Source of the DNA: Aspidiotus rigidus
Lineage: Eukaryota > Arthropoda > Insecta > Hemiptera > Diaspididae
Reading direction: 5' to 3'
Length of the DNA stretch: 64,000 nt
NCBI GenBank assembly: GCA_035079385.1
Contig: JAVHKY010000052.1
Coordinates: 7,068,001 to 7,132,000, forward strand
Made by a program: the position numbers and the translations under genes. Positions 20,548 through 30,779 of this stretch are shown piece after piece. Position 1 is the first letter of the stretch. Each line of letters opens with the position of its first letter. The notes beneath the pieces were generated by a model, which worked only from the letters and a program-made list of their open reading frames with translations, searched no databases and had not been told where the DNA came from.

Positions 20548-21704
20548 ACAACAGATACCATGGGAACCCCGATGGGTCGAAGTACACCAACATAGAGGAG
20601 GAAATCTTGAGCTAGAACTACTGCCGCTTCAATAACAGGTTCTACAGTCAGGAAAGGGGACTTGCAATGGGATCACCGCTGTCACCAATACTGGCGGAGA
20701 TATTCATGAAGGATATGGAAAACAAGATATTGAAGGGCAGCAAGTTTAGAAACTCGATCAAACACTGGGCCAGGTATGTAGATGATATCCTAATTGTGTG
20801 GTCAGGCACTGATAGACAGGTGGACCTATTCCTTTCAGAAATGAACGCGATGAATGAGAGCATCAAATTCACAGTGGAAAAAGGCAATGAGACCATCAAC
20901 TATTTGCACCTCACACTCACAATGGTGAACAATAGGATAGAATACAAAATCTACAGGAAGCCGACGCATACTGACACCATCATCCCAAATGACTCCTACC
21001 AGCACCCCAGGCACAAGTTAGCGGCAATCCAGAACTACTGCTATCGGGCAATTTCTGTCCTCAAGAACAACGAAGAGAAGAGGAAAGAGATCGAGATAGT
21101 AAAGCAGATTGCAGAAGCCAATGGCTACCGCAGATGTGTGGTGGAGGGAGTCTTTGGGACAATGGAAACAAAGAAAGGAACCCATGATAGCATAGTGAGA
21201 AAGTACTCCGGATCGATACCATACATAGGAAAGTACACAAACAAGGTGATAAAGGCGTTCAATGGCTACAATGTGAATGTGGGTATCCAGAATAACCAAC
21301 CCATGGTGAAGAGAATCAGCAATGACCAGACGAAACAAAAGGACAAGGAAAGCTTGAGCGGAGTGTACAAGCTCAGTTGTGAACAGTGCGAGGGGATCTA
21401 TATTGGTGAGACTGGGAGAAAGTTTGAGATCAGGAGAAAGGAGCACAAAACGTCGAGGGAGAAAGAAGATGGCAAGTCACTGTTTGGGAAACACTGTAAC
21501 GAGAAAAACCACGATAGAGAGGGAATATTTGAAGTCATACACGTAGAGAATCGCACAAAGAGAAGAAAACTCTGGGAACAAATGGAGATTGCAAAAGCCA
21601 AGAGGAAGAAAGCCTACCTCTTGAACAATGTTATCACATTTGACAGCGAAAAATTATTCGGCCTGGTGATTGGACGAGAGAAGAAGAACGGAACCAACCA
21701 ATGA
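20548..21704 (+). pseudogene. PLE-2 reverse transcriptase and GIY-YIG endonuclease
   Basis: The ATG at 20667 begins inside the reverse transcriptase ('MGSPLSPILAEIFM'). The frame continues upstream through 'NNRFYSQERGLA' to an in-frame TAG near 20612, and again before it ('KYTNIEEEILS'), so the true gene was longer. Motifs: RYVDDILIVW (catalytic YVDD), 'INYLHLTLT', 'IYRKPTHTDTIIP', then GIY-YIG with 'GVYKLSCEQCEGIYIGETGR' and 'FEIRRKEH', and the endonuclease tail to the stop at 21704. About 98% identical by eye to PLE-3 over the shared part. Confidence 0.9.
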
Positions 21705-21920
21705 GACGGCAGGAATCCAGGTAGCCAATAGAAACGCAGCATTTAGAACAATAGATTGAACCAATCACAAAGCAGCATATTTTAGCCAATAAGAACACAA
21801 TGTCATATTATTGTAAGAATAAGTTTCTAAGAAGTGAACCAATCACAACACAGCATTGTTATAGCCAATAATATCACAGTGTTATACTATAAAAACTCTT
21901 GGTTAAGGCCTTGTTCTCCA

Positions 21921-21975
21921 GTTGCGACACAACTGATGATGGGATAACACCCGAAAGTACTCTTGTATAAGCAAC
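21921..21975 (+). ncRNA. Hammerhead ribozyme motif of PLE-2
   Basis: All core parts are present. Stem I has two blocks: GTTGC (21921-21925) with GCAAC (21971-21975), and ACAA (21929-21932) with TTGT (21963-21966), separated by an internal loop. Then CTGATGA (21933-21939), stem II GGG/CCC with loop ATAACA after one unpaired T, GAAA (21953-21956), and a self-complementary AGTACT as minimal stem III. Predicted cleavage follows C21962. The position, 3' of the GIY-YIG gene, matches known PLE ribozymes. Such short stem III forms are thought to act best as dimers. Confidence 0.75.
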
Positions 21976-22036
21976 TATTAAAGTAGATTTGTACAATTGA
22001 AAAACCCTTTTTCAATACTAGTGCTCTACTTACACC

Positions 22037-22258
22037 TCACTCACTCATTATGAGTTCCGATAAAAGCTTGATACTGCTTTCAATCTTAAAGAATAATGGT
22101 TGAAAGTCTCCAATCCTGAATTTCATAACCAACTCATCTCTGATTTCCGTATCCTTCTGTCCAATAATGGCTATCCCAGTAAGTTTATAAAGCGTGTTCT
22201 TAGTTTTAAGCCTAAAGATAATTAAACGAATCCTTTCCTCTAAGTTACGGCTATCCAT
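22037..22258 (-). pseudogene. PLE N-terminal coding relic of a tandem partner
   Basis: The minus-strand frame starts 'MDSRNLEERIRLIIFRLKTK'. The same start, 'MDSRNLKERIRL', follows another PLE terminus at 23935, so it is the true N-terminus of this PLE family. It lies just downstream, on the minus strand, of a hammerhead-like terminus (22325-22385), which in turn follows a GIY-YIG fragment. That order is a head-to-tail PLE junction. Confidence 0.6.
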
Positions 22259-22262
22259 ACTA

Positions 22263-22385
22263 AACGCGAAAAAGACGAATTCTCCGAAGGGAGAGTAAAC
22301 CTTGCAAACCGCAGAAAATACAAAACGACGAGCGCTTTCGGTTAATAAACCATCTTCAAGCCTGAAATGAAAGTAACTGACGAAC
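22263..22385 (-). repeat. PLE pseudo-LTR with degenerate hammerhead box
   Basis: On the minus strand it has TTGAAGA, then TGGTT...AACC, then GAAAGCGCTC, followed by 'tctgcggtttgca' and 'cttcggagaattc'. It matches the arms at 23935-24055 and 24352-24468 and, more distantly, 844-947. The first core base of CTGANGA is T. Self-complementary AGCGCT takes the place of stem III. Confidence 0.6.
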
Positions 22386-22439
22386 GGAGGAGAAGAACAA
22401 TGTATTAAGATTGGCTAAACGAGAAATCACGGTGTGAAT

Positions 22440-22812
22440 CATAGACCAGTTCGATCAGGCCATCCTCCGGAATGAACGAGTTGAGTACAGTGATACCGTC
22501 AGTGTTGCGATGACGCATTATCTCTATATACTCGAGGGCGATGCGCTTTTGGTACAAATTCTCCTTATGGAGGAGCTTTTCGGATCCCTAACGGAAGCTG
22601 TGGCCACTGTTTATCAAATGATCAGCAAAAGCTGACTCCCCTAAGCGTCCCTTCTCCCAAGACTTCAGGTGCTCAGCTACTCTAACTTTCATTTGGCGGC
22701 TGGTCTCACCAATATAAAAGCCTCCACAATCCCCACATGCCATGTCTGCAGAATAAGACAGCAGCTGCTCATAGTCTACAGCATTCAGTATCGCACTACG
22801 ATTATAGTTCAT
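22440..22812 (-). pseudogene. PLE GIY-YIG endonuclease fragment
   Basis: The minus-strand frame encodes 'ACGDCGGFYIGETSRQMKVR' (GIY-YIG core with Cys pair) and 'GESAFADHLINSGHSF'. After a frame break near 22590 it continues to a C-terminus that parallels PLE-1 ('VLNSFIPEDGL', compare 'VLNRYIPEEG'). The reverse transcriptase part is missing upstream. It belongs to the same PLE lineage as PLE-1. Confidence 0.8.
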
Positions 22813-22819
22813 TCCTCAA

Positions 22820-23760
22820 AAACGTACCTAGCCAATCCATATCACTGGCAAGTATATTTGTACATCATACCCAGGTTTTTTATTCAAGTATTAACGTGAA
22901 GCACTTGAGCGTTGCGTAAAATTGGGAATGTATATTATGTGAATTTGCTTGACGTAGGCGTATATTCGATGAGTTTTTAGACTAACTATTGAGTGTAGGC
23001 TAGATGTTGAGTACACTATCCGATAGGAAGTTTTCTGAGGAATATTTTTTGTCAGGTGTATATTTTTTTTTAAATGCGAATTTAGCAAAATTTTTACAAA
23101 AAAACTGATTTTTGGGGGGTTCAAACCCTCGTAAACGGAAAAGCTCCAGGGGGACAAGGTGGCATTTTTGGTATGTTGTTTTAGACATCATTCTCTACAA
23201 CTTTCAGTAAACAGACCTGGGCTAGGCCACTTTGTTTTTTTGTTTTTTTTTTCAAAATCGCCGTAATTTGCCTAGACTAAAAAACGTATTTCTTTTTCAA
23301 TAGACCAATATACCAATCTTACATTCACGAAATAAACCATATCTCCTTTTTTTTCTACCTCTTTTATTACAAAACGTATACCTATCACGTACACATCATT
23401 CGAAGCGGCGCGGCGCTCAACTGCTGACAGTTGGCGGGAAATTACGCTTGTACAGTGCTATCTGAAGTTCGACGCTTTATGGCGGCTTTAAGATGCGTGC
23501 TACGAAAAAAAGACATGAGACTTTTTTTTGTAAGAAATTGAATATAAAATATCATTTGTCTGAAAATTTTCCCATTTTATTGCGTTGTTCGCGTGTTATA
23601 TACGAAAACCTACTTTTACACACCTGCTCCCCCATATTTGGGGTAGCATCTCCCGGAGGGGTCAGGACATTTAAGGGGTAATTTGAGGAAGAGTCCTGAA
23701 CTCACATACCGAGTTTCATCTCTGTACCATTTTTTGCATTTATACTACATTTTCGTGGCT
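22820..23760 (+). repeat. Satellite-like family S monomers
   Basis: The stretch 23020-23215 has the family phrases 'ggaagttttctgaggaat', 'ctgatttttggggggttc' and 'agctccagggggacaagg'. The stretch 23560-23730 carries 'ggggtagcatctcccggagg' and matches 19280-19515 in reverse orientation. The remainder holds no recognisable gene. Confidence 0.55.
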
Positions 23761-23777
23761 TATTCCACCGTATTAAC

Positions 23778-23889
23778 CTAGATGCATAAAGTGTGCAATT
23801 ATCGACGAGTGCGAAGGTTTGCTTCACTCTCTTTCGCTCGTTTCGCAAACCTTCGCGCTCGTCGATGTAGCGCACTTGAATGTATCTAG
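23778..23889. repeat. Palindromic foldback MITE
   Basis: Arms starting CTAGATGCAT and ending ATGTATCTAG pair through AAAGTGTGC/GCGCACTT, ATCGACGAG/CTCGTCGAT and GCGAAGGTTTGC. The centre is only about 20 bp. It interrupts the PLE N-terminal coding relic that begins at 23935 on the minus strand. Confidence 0.75.
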
Positions 23890-23934
23890 TTGTATAATAT
23901 AAACGAATCCGTTCCTTTAAGTTACGGCTATCCA

Positions 23935-24468
23935 TACTAAACAAGAAAGAGGAATACTCCGACGTGGAGTAAAAAAATGCAAACTGCAGAAAAAATGAAA
24001 AGACGACGAGCGCTTTCGGTTAAACAACCATCTTCGAGCCTGAAATGAAAGCAACTCCTTTCTTTTTTTTTTTTTTCAACTCAAGGGGGAGGAGCATGCC
24101 GGAGAGTCTCGAATGGACCGTAAGGTTAATCTGGTCGTGATATTAAATTTATCATACCATCTTCGCAACTCTGCACTGATACACTTCTCCCTCATATAAT
24201 TTTCCAGTTTCTTAGTCGTAACCTTGCAATCGGAATAAAACCGGAATTTAACGAACTTGGGTCTCAAATGCAACACTAAACACCGACGAAGAAACCAAAT
24301 ATGAGAGGAAAACGAAGCGTGTTGCTTCCGAAATTTCAGAAAAAAGGAACTGTGCTTTCATTTCAGGCTCGAAGATGGTTGTTTAACCGAAAGCGCTCGT
24401 TGTCTTTTCATTTTTTCTGTGGTTTGCATTTTTTTACTCCACGTCGGAGTATTCCTCTTTCTTGTTTT
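23935..24468 (-). mobile_element. PLE remnant bounded by inverted pseudo-LTRs
   Basis: Arms of about 115 bp (23935-24055 and 24352-24468) are near-identical reverse complements. Each has the degenerate hammerhead box (CGAAGATGG...AACCGAAAGCGC). Between them the minus strand at 24076-24276 encodes 'LRPKFVKFRFYSDCKVTTKK', a PLE N-terminal-type sequence. Beyond the left arm the PLE start 'MDSRNLKERIRL' (from 23935) is cut off by the palindrome at 23778-23889. Confidence 0.7.
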
Positions 24469-24860
24469 GTATAATATACTTTTTATTAAAAGTGAACAAA
24501 GACATAAATCAAACTTTGAACTTCATTGCGTGCAGCAAGCGAACTCTATTGAAACTACGAGTAACTCCCATTATCGCCCTGTTTTCCACGCAGAGGGTAA
24601 TAGGTAATGTCATACTTTTTATCCCGCTTCGTTTCTTATCACCAGGTATCAACCTTCCTCTTAAAAGCGATACCTTTTCACCCGCAAAACTGAGGCATAA
24701 TAACGTCATTTGAGCTCACGTATAATAAAAAATATAATTAACGATACATCGAAATTACTTGTGCACATAGTTGTTTTTCATCTATCATAATAAAAATATC
24801 AATTGTATCATCAGTTTTCGATATTTTATTATTTACAACGCACATGATATTTTGTCACAG

Positions 24861-25069
24861 ATACTCCAAAGATAGAAAGCAAAATGCTTTGGGCTTCCGA
24901 GGATAACAGCAATTCGCCACACAGCTCTTCTTCTACTCCTAACTTCATTACAATGGAAACAGAGTCAAAATTTGCTCATTCAGTGGACAGTGCCAAAAAT
25001 TCTCATTATGCTTGCCGTCTCTGCGAAAAAGTTTTTCCCAGACATAGTTATTTGAAAAAACACGAACAG
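24861..25069 (+). CDS. Oaz: C2H2 zinc-finger gene (ZNF423/ZNF521-like), first visible exon
   Basis: An acceptor (TTTTGTCACAG) ends at 24860 and a donor (CAG|GTAAGA) follows 25069. The frame is open across the whole exon ('TPKIESK' before the ATG at 24884), so it may be internal. It encodes a Ser-rich segment and most of a zinc finger, 'CRLCEKVFPRHSYLKKHEQ'. The last zinc ligand, His, lies in the next exon at 48911: joining in phase 0 gives C-x2-C-x12-H-x3-H exactly. ZNF423/521 proteins are nuclear multi-finger transcription regulators that bind DNA and partners such as O/E and Smad proteins. Family assignment rests on the strong match of the joined fingers. PLE copies in opposite orientation lie 3 kb upstream and 1.7 kb downstream. 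Confidence 0.85.
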
Positions 25070-26042
25070 GTAAGAGATACAAACATCGTAATTTCTTGTC
25101 CTTCATCAGGATATATCACTTCAAATAATGTGTATTTTTTTCAATACACTACTCTTTCAACATGATGATAACAAACCGAGTTTCTGGTTTATAAAACTAG
25201 AAAGAGCTTAAAAGTGTCATACCTACTCAAGACGGGTAGGTACAATAGAAAACAAATTTAGAGGGCAAAGACTATTTACTAAAATTGTAGGTACCTACTG
25301 TGCGTACGTGATGACAATTTGTTGCCTCAAAGTTACAGTATGTAGAATTCGTAAAATTAAGAACTTTTACTTTCAAAAATCTGTATTTTTACTTTTGTTG
25401 GTACAGCTATAATATGTATTTAGAATGAATACAAACTTTTACCTCGATTATACGGGATTTTTGACAAAAATATCAGAAAAAAAGCTATTACCTTTCATCT
25501 CGTGATCCTTAGTCCGTAAGTATTTGATTTACCGAACATATGTGAGGATATTCACTGACCAAAGAAAACTAATCAATACAAAGATATTGAAGAGTGGTTT
25601 AAACCATGCACGCACTGCACTGTGGGATAGAATTGAAAATGTTGAAAATAAAACTTGAATGATGATCACTCCTACATATTTTGTCACGGAAAACTTGAAT
25701 ATGAGGTCAGATTTGCGATTATTCTCAGCCTTAACCATCTAGATCATAAGGCACTGAGGGAGAAAGGCGAGGGTGATGACTGAAAATAGATAAAAAAAAT
25801 GACTGCTTCCTTAACGAAGTTAAACGAGAAATGCAGGGAACCTGTTCTATGAGTCAAATTGGTTTTGCTATTAAGAATTCAAGTAAACCTAGACCTAATA
25901 TAAAGCTAGTCTGAAGCAGGCCTAGACCTACTATAAACCTTTTATGAAATAGGACGCCATCAGTGACCTGGAACTATTTTAGGAGGGGATTTAAAAAAAT
26001 TTCTACTTCCGATATAATTATATAATTATCATGTATGATAGG
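25070..26042 (+). other. Intron sequence with family-G repeat
   Basis: This is the start of a 23.8-kb intron (25070-48910). A family-G motif with its flanking block lies at about 25800-25860, and the 'ctagacctactataa' and 'tatgataggag' words of the dispersed clusters occur at 25900-26045. No gene is seen in 25070-25790. Confidence 0.6.
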
Positions 26043-26817
26043 AGAGGGACACGTTGATCATGTTGACGTATGTATCTCAACATAAGGAAATTTTTTTTAA
26101 ATGAAAAAGTTGACGTCGACGACAATACAAATCAAAACGCTAAATACAAATATGCAAACAGACAAGTTTCGAGACTAGTCAGTTTAGGACTCTTTCAACT
26201 GTGACGTCAGCGTCCTAACTGGCCCGAAAGAATGAAAGAAAGCAAAAAGGTGTTTGCAATCACAGATTTATATTTGAGAACCTAGATATTGGACTCGCCA
26301 AAAACTCTGTGAGTAGTGAAAGCACACGGGAGCGGTGCAGGGTACACCGCATTTAACACACGTCTTATGGGAGCTATATTTTAGTTTCTCAAAATTTCTA
26401 ATTACGCTTTGCTTTCAACTAAGAACGTTACTAAAAAATTTACTTAGAAATTTCAGCTAAGAAGAATCGATTTTCATTCACTTATTCAAATTCAAAGTTG
26501 TAGTATCTAATGGGAATTTCATTGTTTTGCCAACTAAGCAACCAATCACAAAAATTTGACACGCGTTAAATGGCCAGTACAATATCTAGGTTCTCCGTTA
26601 TATATCTATGATTTGAACGGCCTTTGCAGGCTTTGCCGGGGCAATAATTGTTTCAGGCTGAAAATTGAATACGTTATTTGGTAGGAAGTTTAACACGGAA
26701 CAACTTTTGTTTGAAACATTTTTTAATAAAATTTCAATTTTATGGAAAAATTGATTTTGGGACTCTTTTAAATGGTCTTTGCAAAGACACTAATTGGTAT
26801 AGGCTGAAAATTAAATT
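26043..26817 (-). repeat. Composite repeat, second copy (inverse of 60560-61755)
   Basis: The stretch 26043-26340 is the reverse complement of about 61440-61755, and 26560-26815 that of about 60570-60830. Shared phrases include 'gacgtcgacgacaatacaaa' and 'ctgacgtcacagttg' (opposite strands). The latter block is one family S monomer. The segment at 60830-61440, which holds a MULE transposase relic, is missing here and replaced by about 220 bp of other sequence. Confidence 0.75.
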
Positions 26818-26855
26818 GAAAAAGGGTTTTTCAATTGTACAAATCCACTTTAATA

Positions 26856-26910
26856 GTTGCTTATACAAGAATACTTTCGGGTGTTATCCCATCATCAGTT
26901 GTGCCGCAAC
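26856..26910 (-). ncRNA. Hammerhead ribozyme motif of PLE-3
   Basis: It is the minus-strand copy of 21921-21975. The core CTGATGA and GAAA and both stem I blocks are kept. A single change makes the stem III segment AGTATT instead of AGTACT; pairing then needs a G-U. It lies in antisense to the zinc-finger gene, so it is not in that gene's transcript. Confidence 0.7.
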
Positions 26911-27126
26911 TGGAGAACAAGGCCTTAACCAAGAGTTTTTATAGTATAACACTGTGATATTATTGGCTATAACAATGCTGTGTTGTGATTGGTTCACTTC
27001 TTAGAAACTTATTCTTACAATAATATGACATTGTGTTCTTATTGGCTAAAATATGCTGCTTTGTGATTGGTTCAATCTATTGTTCTAAATGCTGCGTTTC
27101 TATTGGCTACCTGGATTCCTGCCGTC

Positions 27127-27984
27127 TCATTGGTTGGTTCCGTTCTTCTTCTCTCGTCCAATCACCAGGCCGAATAATTTTTCGCTGTCAAATGTGATAA
27201 CATTGTTCAAGAGGTAGGCTTTCTTCCTCTTGGCTTTTGCAATCTCCATTTGTTCCCAGAGTTTTCTTCTCTTTGTGCGATTCTCTACGTGTATGACTTC
27301 AAATATTCCCTCTCTATCGTGGTTTTTCTCGTTACAGTGTTTCCCAAACAGTGACTTGCCATCTTCTTTCTCCCTCGACGTTTTGTGCTCCTTTCTCCTG
27401 ATCTCAAACTTTCTCCCAGTCTCACCAATATAGATCCCCTCGCACTGTTCACAACTGAGCTTGTACACTCCGCTCAAGCTTTCCTTGTCCTTTTGTTTCG
27501 TCTGGTCATTGCTGATTCTCTTCACCATGGGTTGGTTATTCTGGATACCCACATTCACATTGTAGCCATTGAACGCCTTTATCACCTTGTTTGTGTACTT
27601 TCCTATGTATGGTATCGATCCGGAGTACTTTCTCACTATGCTATCATGGGTTCCTTTCTTTGTTTCCATTTTCCCAAGGACTCCCTCCACCACACATCTG
27701 CGGTAGCCATTGGCTTCTGCGATCTGCTTTACTATCTCAATCTCTTTCCTCTTCTCTTCGTTGTTCTTAAGGATAGAAATTGCCCGATAGCAGTAGTTCT
27801 AGATTGCCGCTAACTTGTGCCTGGGGTGCTGGTAGGAGTCATTTGGGATGATGGTGTCAGTATGCGTTGGCTTCCTGTAGATTTTGTATTCTATCCTATT
27901 GTTCTCCATTGTGAGTGTAAGGTCCAAATAGTTGATGGTCTCATTGCCTTTTTCCACTGTGAATTTGATGCTCTCATTCATCGC
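27127..27984 (-). pseudogene. PLE-3 reverse transcriptase C-terminal and GIY-YIG endonuclease
   Basis: This single minus-strand frame runs from the truncation point to the stop at 27127 and is broken only by an in-frame TAG at about 27799, where PLE-2 has CAG. The endonuclease core 'GIYIGETGRKFEIRRKEH' is unchanged from PLE-2. The YVDD part of the reverse transcriptase is beyond the 5' truncation. Confidence 0.88.
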
Positions 27985-28540
27985 GAGCCTCTTCCTAAAC
28001 CACGTGATGAGGAAGTAGTTGTTGGTTCTGAGGTCGCAGGGAAGTTTCATGATCTAGGATTCCGGCCCAAAGTGAAAGAACGAGGACGCCATAAACGTTC
28101 TCAGCGACAGCTGCGCTCTTTTAATAGGAGAACTCCTTATAGCGAAGTGTCAGGAGAGCCTCTTCAGAGAAGGAAACGTCAGGCGACTGCGGCAGTACCA
28201 GGTCCAAAGAAACGACAGCGCCGATCTATTCATCATTGCCCCGTCTGTGCCTCCGCAATTGAAGAATTCGAGTCTGGTATTATATCTACAGAATGCTGCG
28301 GCCTCCCCGTGAGGTAGAGGAGTGTCCAGACTGTGGAGCACCGTGAATTTTTCGTGAATTATGACGAAACTCTTCTTAGGGTGGATGGAAGACAAGTAAG
28401 CCAACCTCCACGTGGTGTCTTCTATGTAACCCTAATTGGCTTACAACATAGTGACACAACACACAAAGTGTATAAACGGTGAATAAAATACAGTACCGGT
28501 ATATAACGTTTAATTGACCGGTACAGTACCGGTATATAAC
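27985..28540 (+). mobile_element. Truncated copy of a TIR element with a Cys-rich gene
   Basis: It matches the reverse complement of 59590-60241 from inside the gene to the terminal repeat CAGTACCGGTATATAAC (to 28540), which is present twice in tandem here. The 5' end is lost at the PLE-3 junction. The plus-strand frame encodes a basic segment, then 'HHCPVCASAIEEFESG' and 'STECCGLP', and after a frame change 'EECPDCGAP'. This looks like a small zinc-binding protein of unknown function. Confidence 0.65.
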
Positions 28541-28549
28541 GCCATGCAA

Positions 28550-28685
28550 TTGATAAAAAGTCACAAGAGCCAAAAAAGGGAATAGTTACAATATTTTTAG
28601 CATCCAATATTAGTAAAAGTTGAGGATTGGATACTAAAAATATTGGAACTATCCCCTTTTTTTGCCCTTGTGACTTTTTTATCAA
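28550..28685. repeat. Foldback MITE with ~55-bp arms
   Basis: TTGATAAAAAGTCACAAG at the left pairs with CTTGTGACTTTTTTATCAA at the right, and pairing continues through AATATTTTTAGCATCCAAT. It abuts the end of the TIR element at 28540. Confidence 0.8.
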
Positions 28686-28699
28686 CTCATTAATAACCA

Positions 28700-30570
28700 T
28701 TATAGAATATTTCTTTCAGTGTGGATGCCGTGCAAATATGGCTGTAAAGTACATACTGATTGTCCATTACAAGTGCAAGTCACAACCTGGATGTAGGAAC
28801 CTCAAGAAAATTTTAACTCTTAATGGTTTGTAAGGAGAAAATTATTGAAAATTCATAATTTATTGCGAACAGGCTTTACCTGTACAAAATTTGTGCTTGT
28901 CAGTTGAACGTTAATTCTTTTGTGAATTTTGTAATTTTGTGCAGGTAGAGCGAAGTTTCAAAAAATTAATAATTTGTATAGGGGAAAATGGAACTTCCAG
29001 TCCATGGGAGCAGCACTTTTTGACAGTTGTAAACTAAGTATCAATGATAAATGCAAATCAGGATTTGTATCACTCATTGTTTTAATATCTTTTTGGTCAT
29101 CACTTATCAGTAAATACAAAATAAAATACCACAAATATAGAAAATTTCACTTTCAATTAAAAACTTCACAATAATTTAATGGTTGCCAAACAATAAAATG
29201 CATTGTTAGTCAGTTCATTTGATGGAATTCATGAGATATTAGTTTAAAAACTTGACCTAAATTTACTTGAAATATAATTCAAAGATTGATTTCGTAATAT
29301 TATAAAATATCTTAGGTGCCTAAACCTAATTCTATCTTCAAATTGTGGGAGTGTGAGCGAGTAACTGGCGATTGGCGCGCAGGGTCCGCGTATACTATTT
29401 GCAACAACAACGCACGTTTGGAAAATGGAAATGTACGGAGAAAAGGAATAGAAAACAAATCCCTACAAATTGCCGACCAATTGCTCGCAAACATATACCG
29501 TATTGAGGGGCTGCACCTATTAGCCACCACGGTAGGAAGATGAAATTAGCCATAATTATTATGATTTAAATGTAGAACAAAAATAATAAAAAGAAATAAG
29601 GAAAAATTATTCAGCAATCGAAACATATTACAGTCAACGAGAAAATGTTTTGGGTTTGTACTTCAGCCATGCACTATTTCTTCATTTACTAATAGATTTA
29701 GGAAACATAATGTTACCTCTTTTGAACAGAAATAAAATAAATTATAAGGCGACAAAGAGAGAGAGAGAGTTAGAGGAAAAGACAATGAAAAATTTATCAC
29801 TAGCCTTATAGGTAAAATATACTGAATATGAAAACCTTAGTGGCTTCCTATAATCTTCTCATAACCGGTCACCAAGTCTGTTACAATTCAATAGCGAGTG
29901 TGAAGAAAACTAGTTATATTCTGGAGTGTACGGTACGCGGAAATACTGATATTACACTGTCGTGAGAGAATTAATTCTCTTTCTAAAGAAGAATACCAAT
30001 GGAGAGGAAAAAAAAAACCTGTCATTACTGCAAATAATCTGTATCTGAGTTTTCAATGAGTGACTTGACATTGGGAGTATTTTGTCAATGTAACGATGAA
30101 CCTTAGTTGCCCACCAGTACAATATAATCGTACACGCGAACAAAGAGAAGACAAAAGTAAATAAAAAAAGGAGGATATCTAGAATTACCTATCTAAAGAA
30201 GTTAATTTTCTCTCCGATCATAAGGAATTCAACCAGTTGAAGAACGACAGCACTTGTAAGAAACAGAGGAAACAAACGATACCAGACTACTAAGTGGTCA
30301 TACATAGGCTGACCTCGAGCTCATAATTGCACGTAATATTTTTTTTTAAATCATTTCTTCTCCTTCCTCTTGTGGTTTGATACTGTGGACTTTTTAGCGT
30401 TCCTGATGCAAATTTTTTATTTAATGGTGTAACAATAAGAAAATAGAAAAAAAAAGCTCACACAGTTGCGTAAGCAGTACCGACCGCATGTGATTTTCCC
30501 AATCAAAAGTTGTTTTATTTTTCCAAAAACAATACATACGTAAATTATCTATTATCTGACTATAAATTGT
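28700..30570 (+). other. Intron sequence, no gene recognised
   Basis: AT-rich DNA with a short (GA)n tract near 29756-29768. The open frame at 29316-29543 (75 codons) has no recognisable motif and is not called as a gene. Confidence 0.6.
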
Positions 30571-30574
30571 CTTT

Positions 30575-30745
30575 TACCGACTTTTCGAACGAAAAGGCAG
30601 GTATTACTCCCGACACAATTATGACGGCGAAGCCCGGGAAAGAATTTTCTCGACGTTTTAGAGGTCCTAGATCATCCTGAGACTAATAAAAAAATTTCAG
30701 GTATCCTTATACGTCTCGTATATATATATATATATATATGAGTAT
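30575..30745 (+). repeat. Dispersed repeat ending in (TA)n (family T)
   Basis: Phrases 'accgacttttc', 'gcaggtattactcccg', 'ttctcgacgttttagaggtc' and 'ttatacgtctcg', followed by a (TA)n run, match 55340-55498 in the same orientation. Class unknown. Confidence 0.7.
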
Positions 30746-30779
30746 GGCGCATCAAATGAATGAATATCCCCAGGTGCCA

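Larger units (their letters stand above)
20543..22013 (+). mobile_element. Penelope-like element PLE-2, 5'-truncated
   Basis: This plus-strand PLE has a reverse transcriptase C-terminal half, GIY-YIG endonuclease, a ~300-bp 3' region rich in CCAAT words, and a hammerhead motif near its end. The 3' end is fixed by comparison with PLE-3 (26818-27984, opposite strand), which shares the terminal 'aaaaaccctttttcaat' region. Upstream, 20490-20560 resembles the antisense of the reverse-transcriptase region at 20780-20865, so the 5' junction is rearranged. Confidence 0.88.
26818..27984 (-). mobile_element. Penelope-like element PLE-3, inverted copy of PLE-2
   Basis: This minus-strand copy is near-identical to PLE-2 from its 3' end up to 27984, where it is 5'-truncated and joins the composite repeat at 27985. 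Family order on both sides (composite repeat continues at 26815 and at 27985) shows that PLE-3 inserted into that repeat. Confidence 0.88.

Noticed and set aside
21018..21446. 142-codon frame on the minus strand, repeated at 27385-27813
   Set aside because: Antisense shadow of the PLE endonuclease region; kept only because the two PLE copies are alike.
29316..29543. 75-codon plus-strand frame with polar composition
   Set aside because: No recognisable motif, no splice or promoter signal that singles it out, and length expected by chance here.
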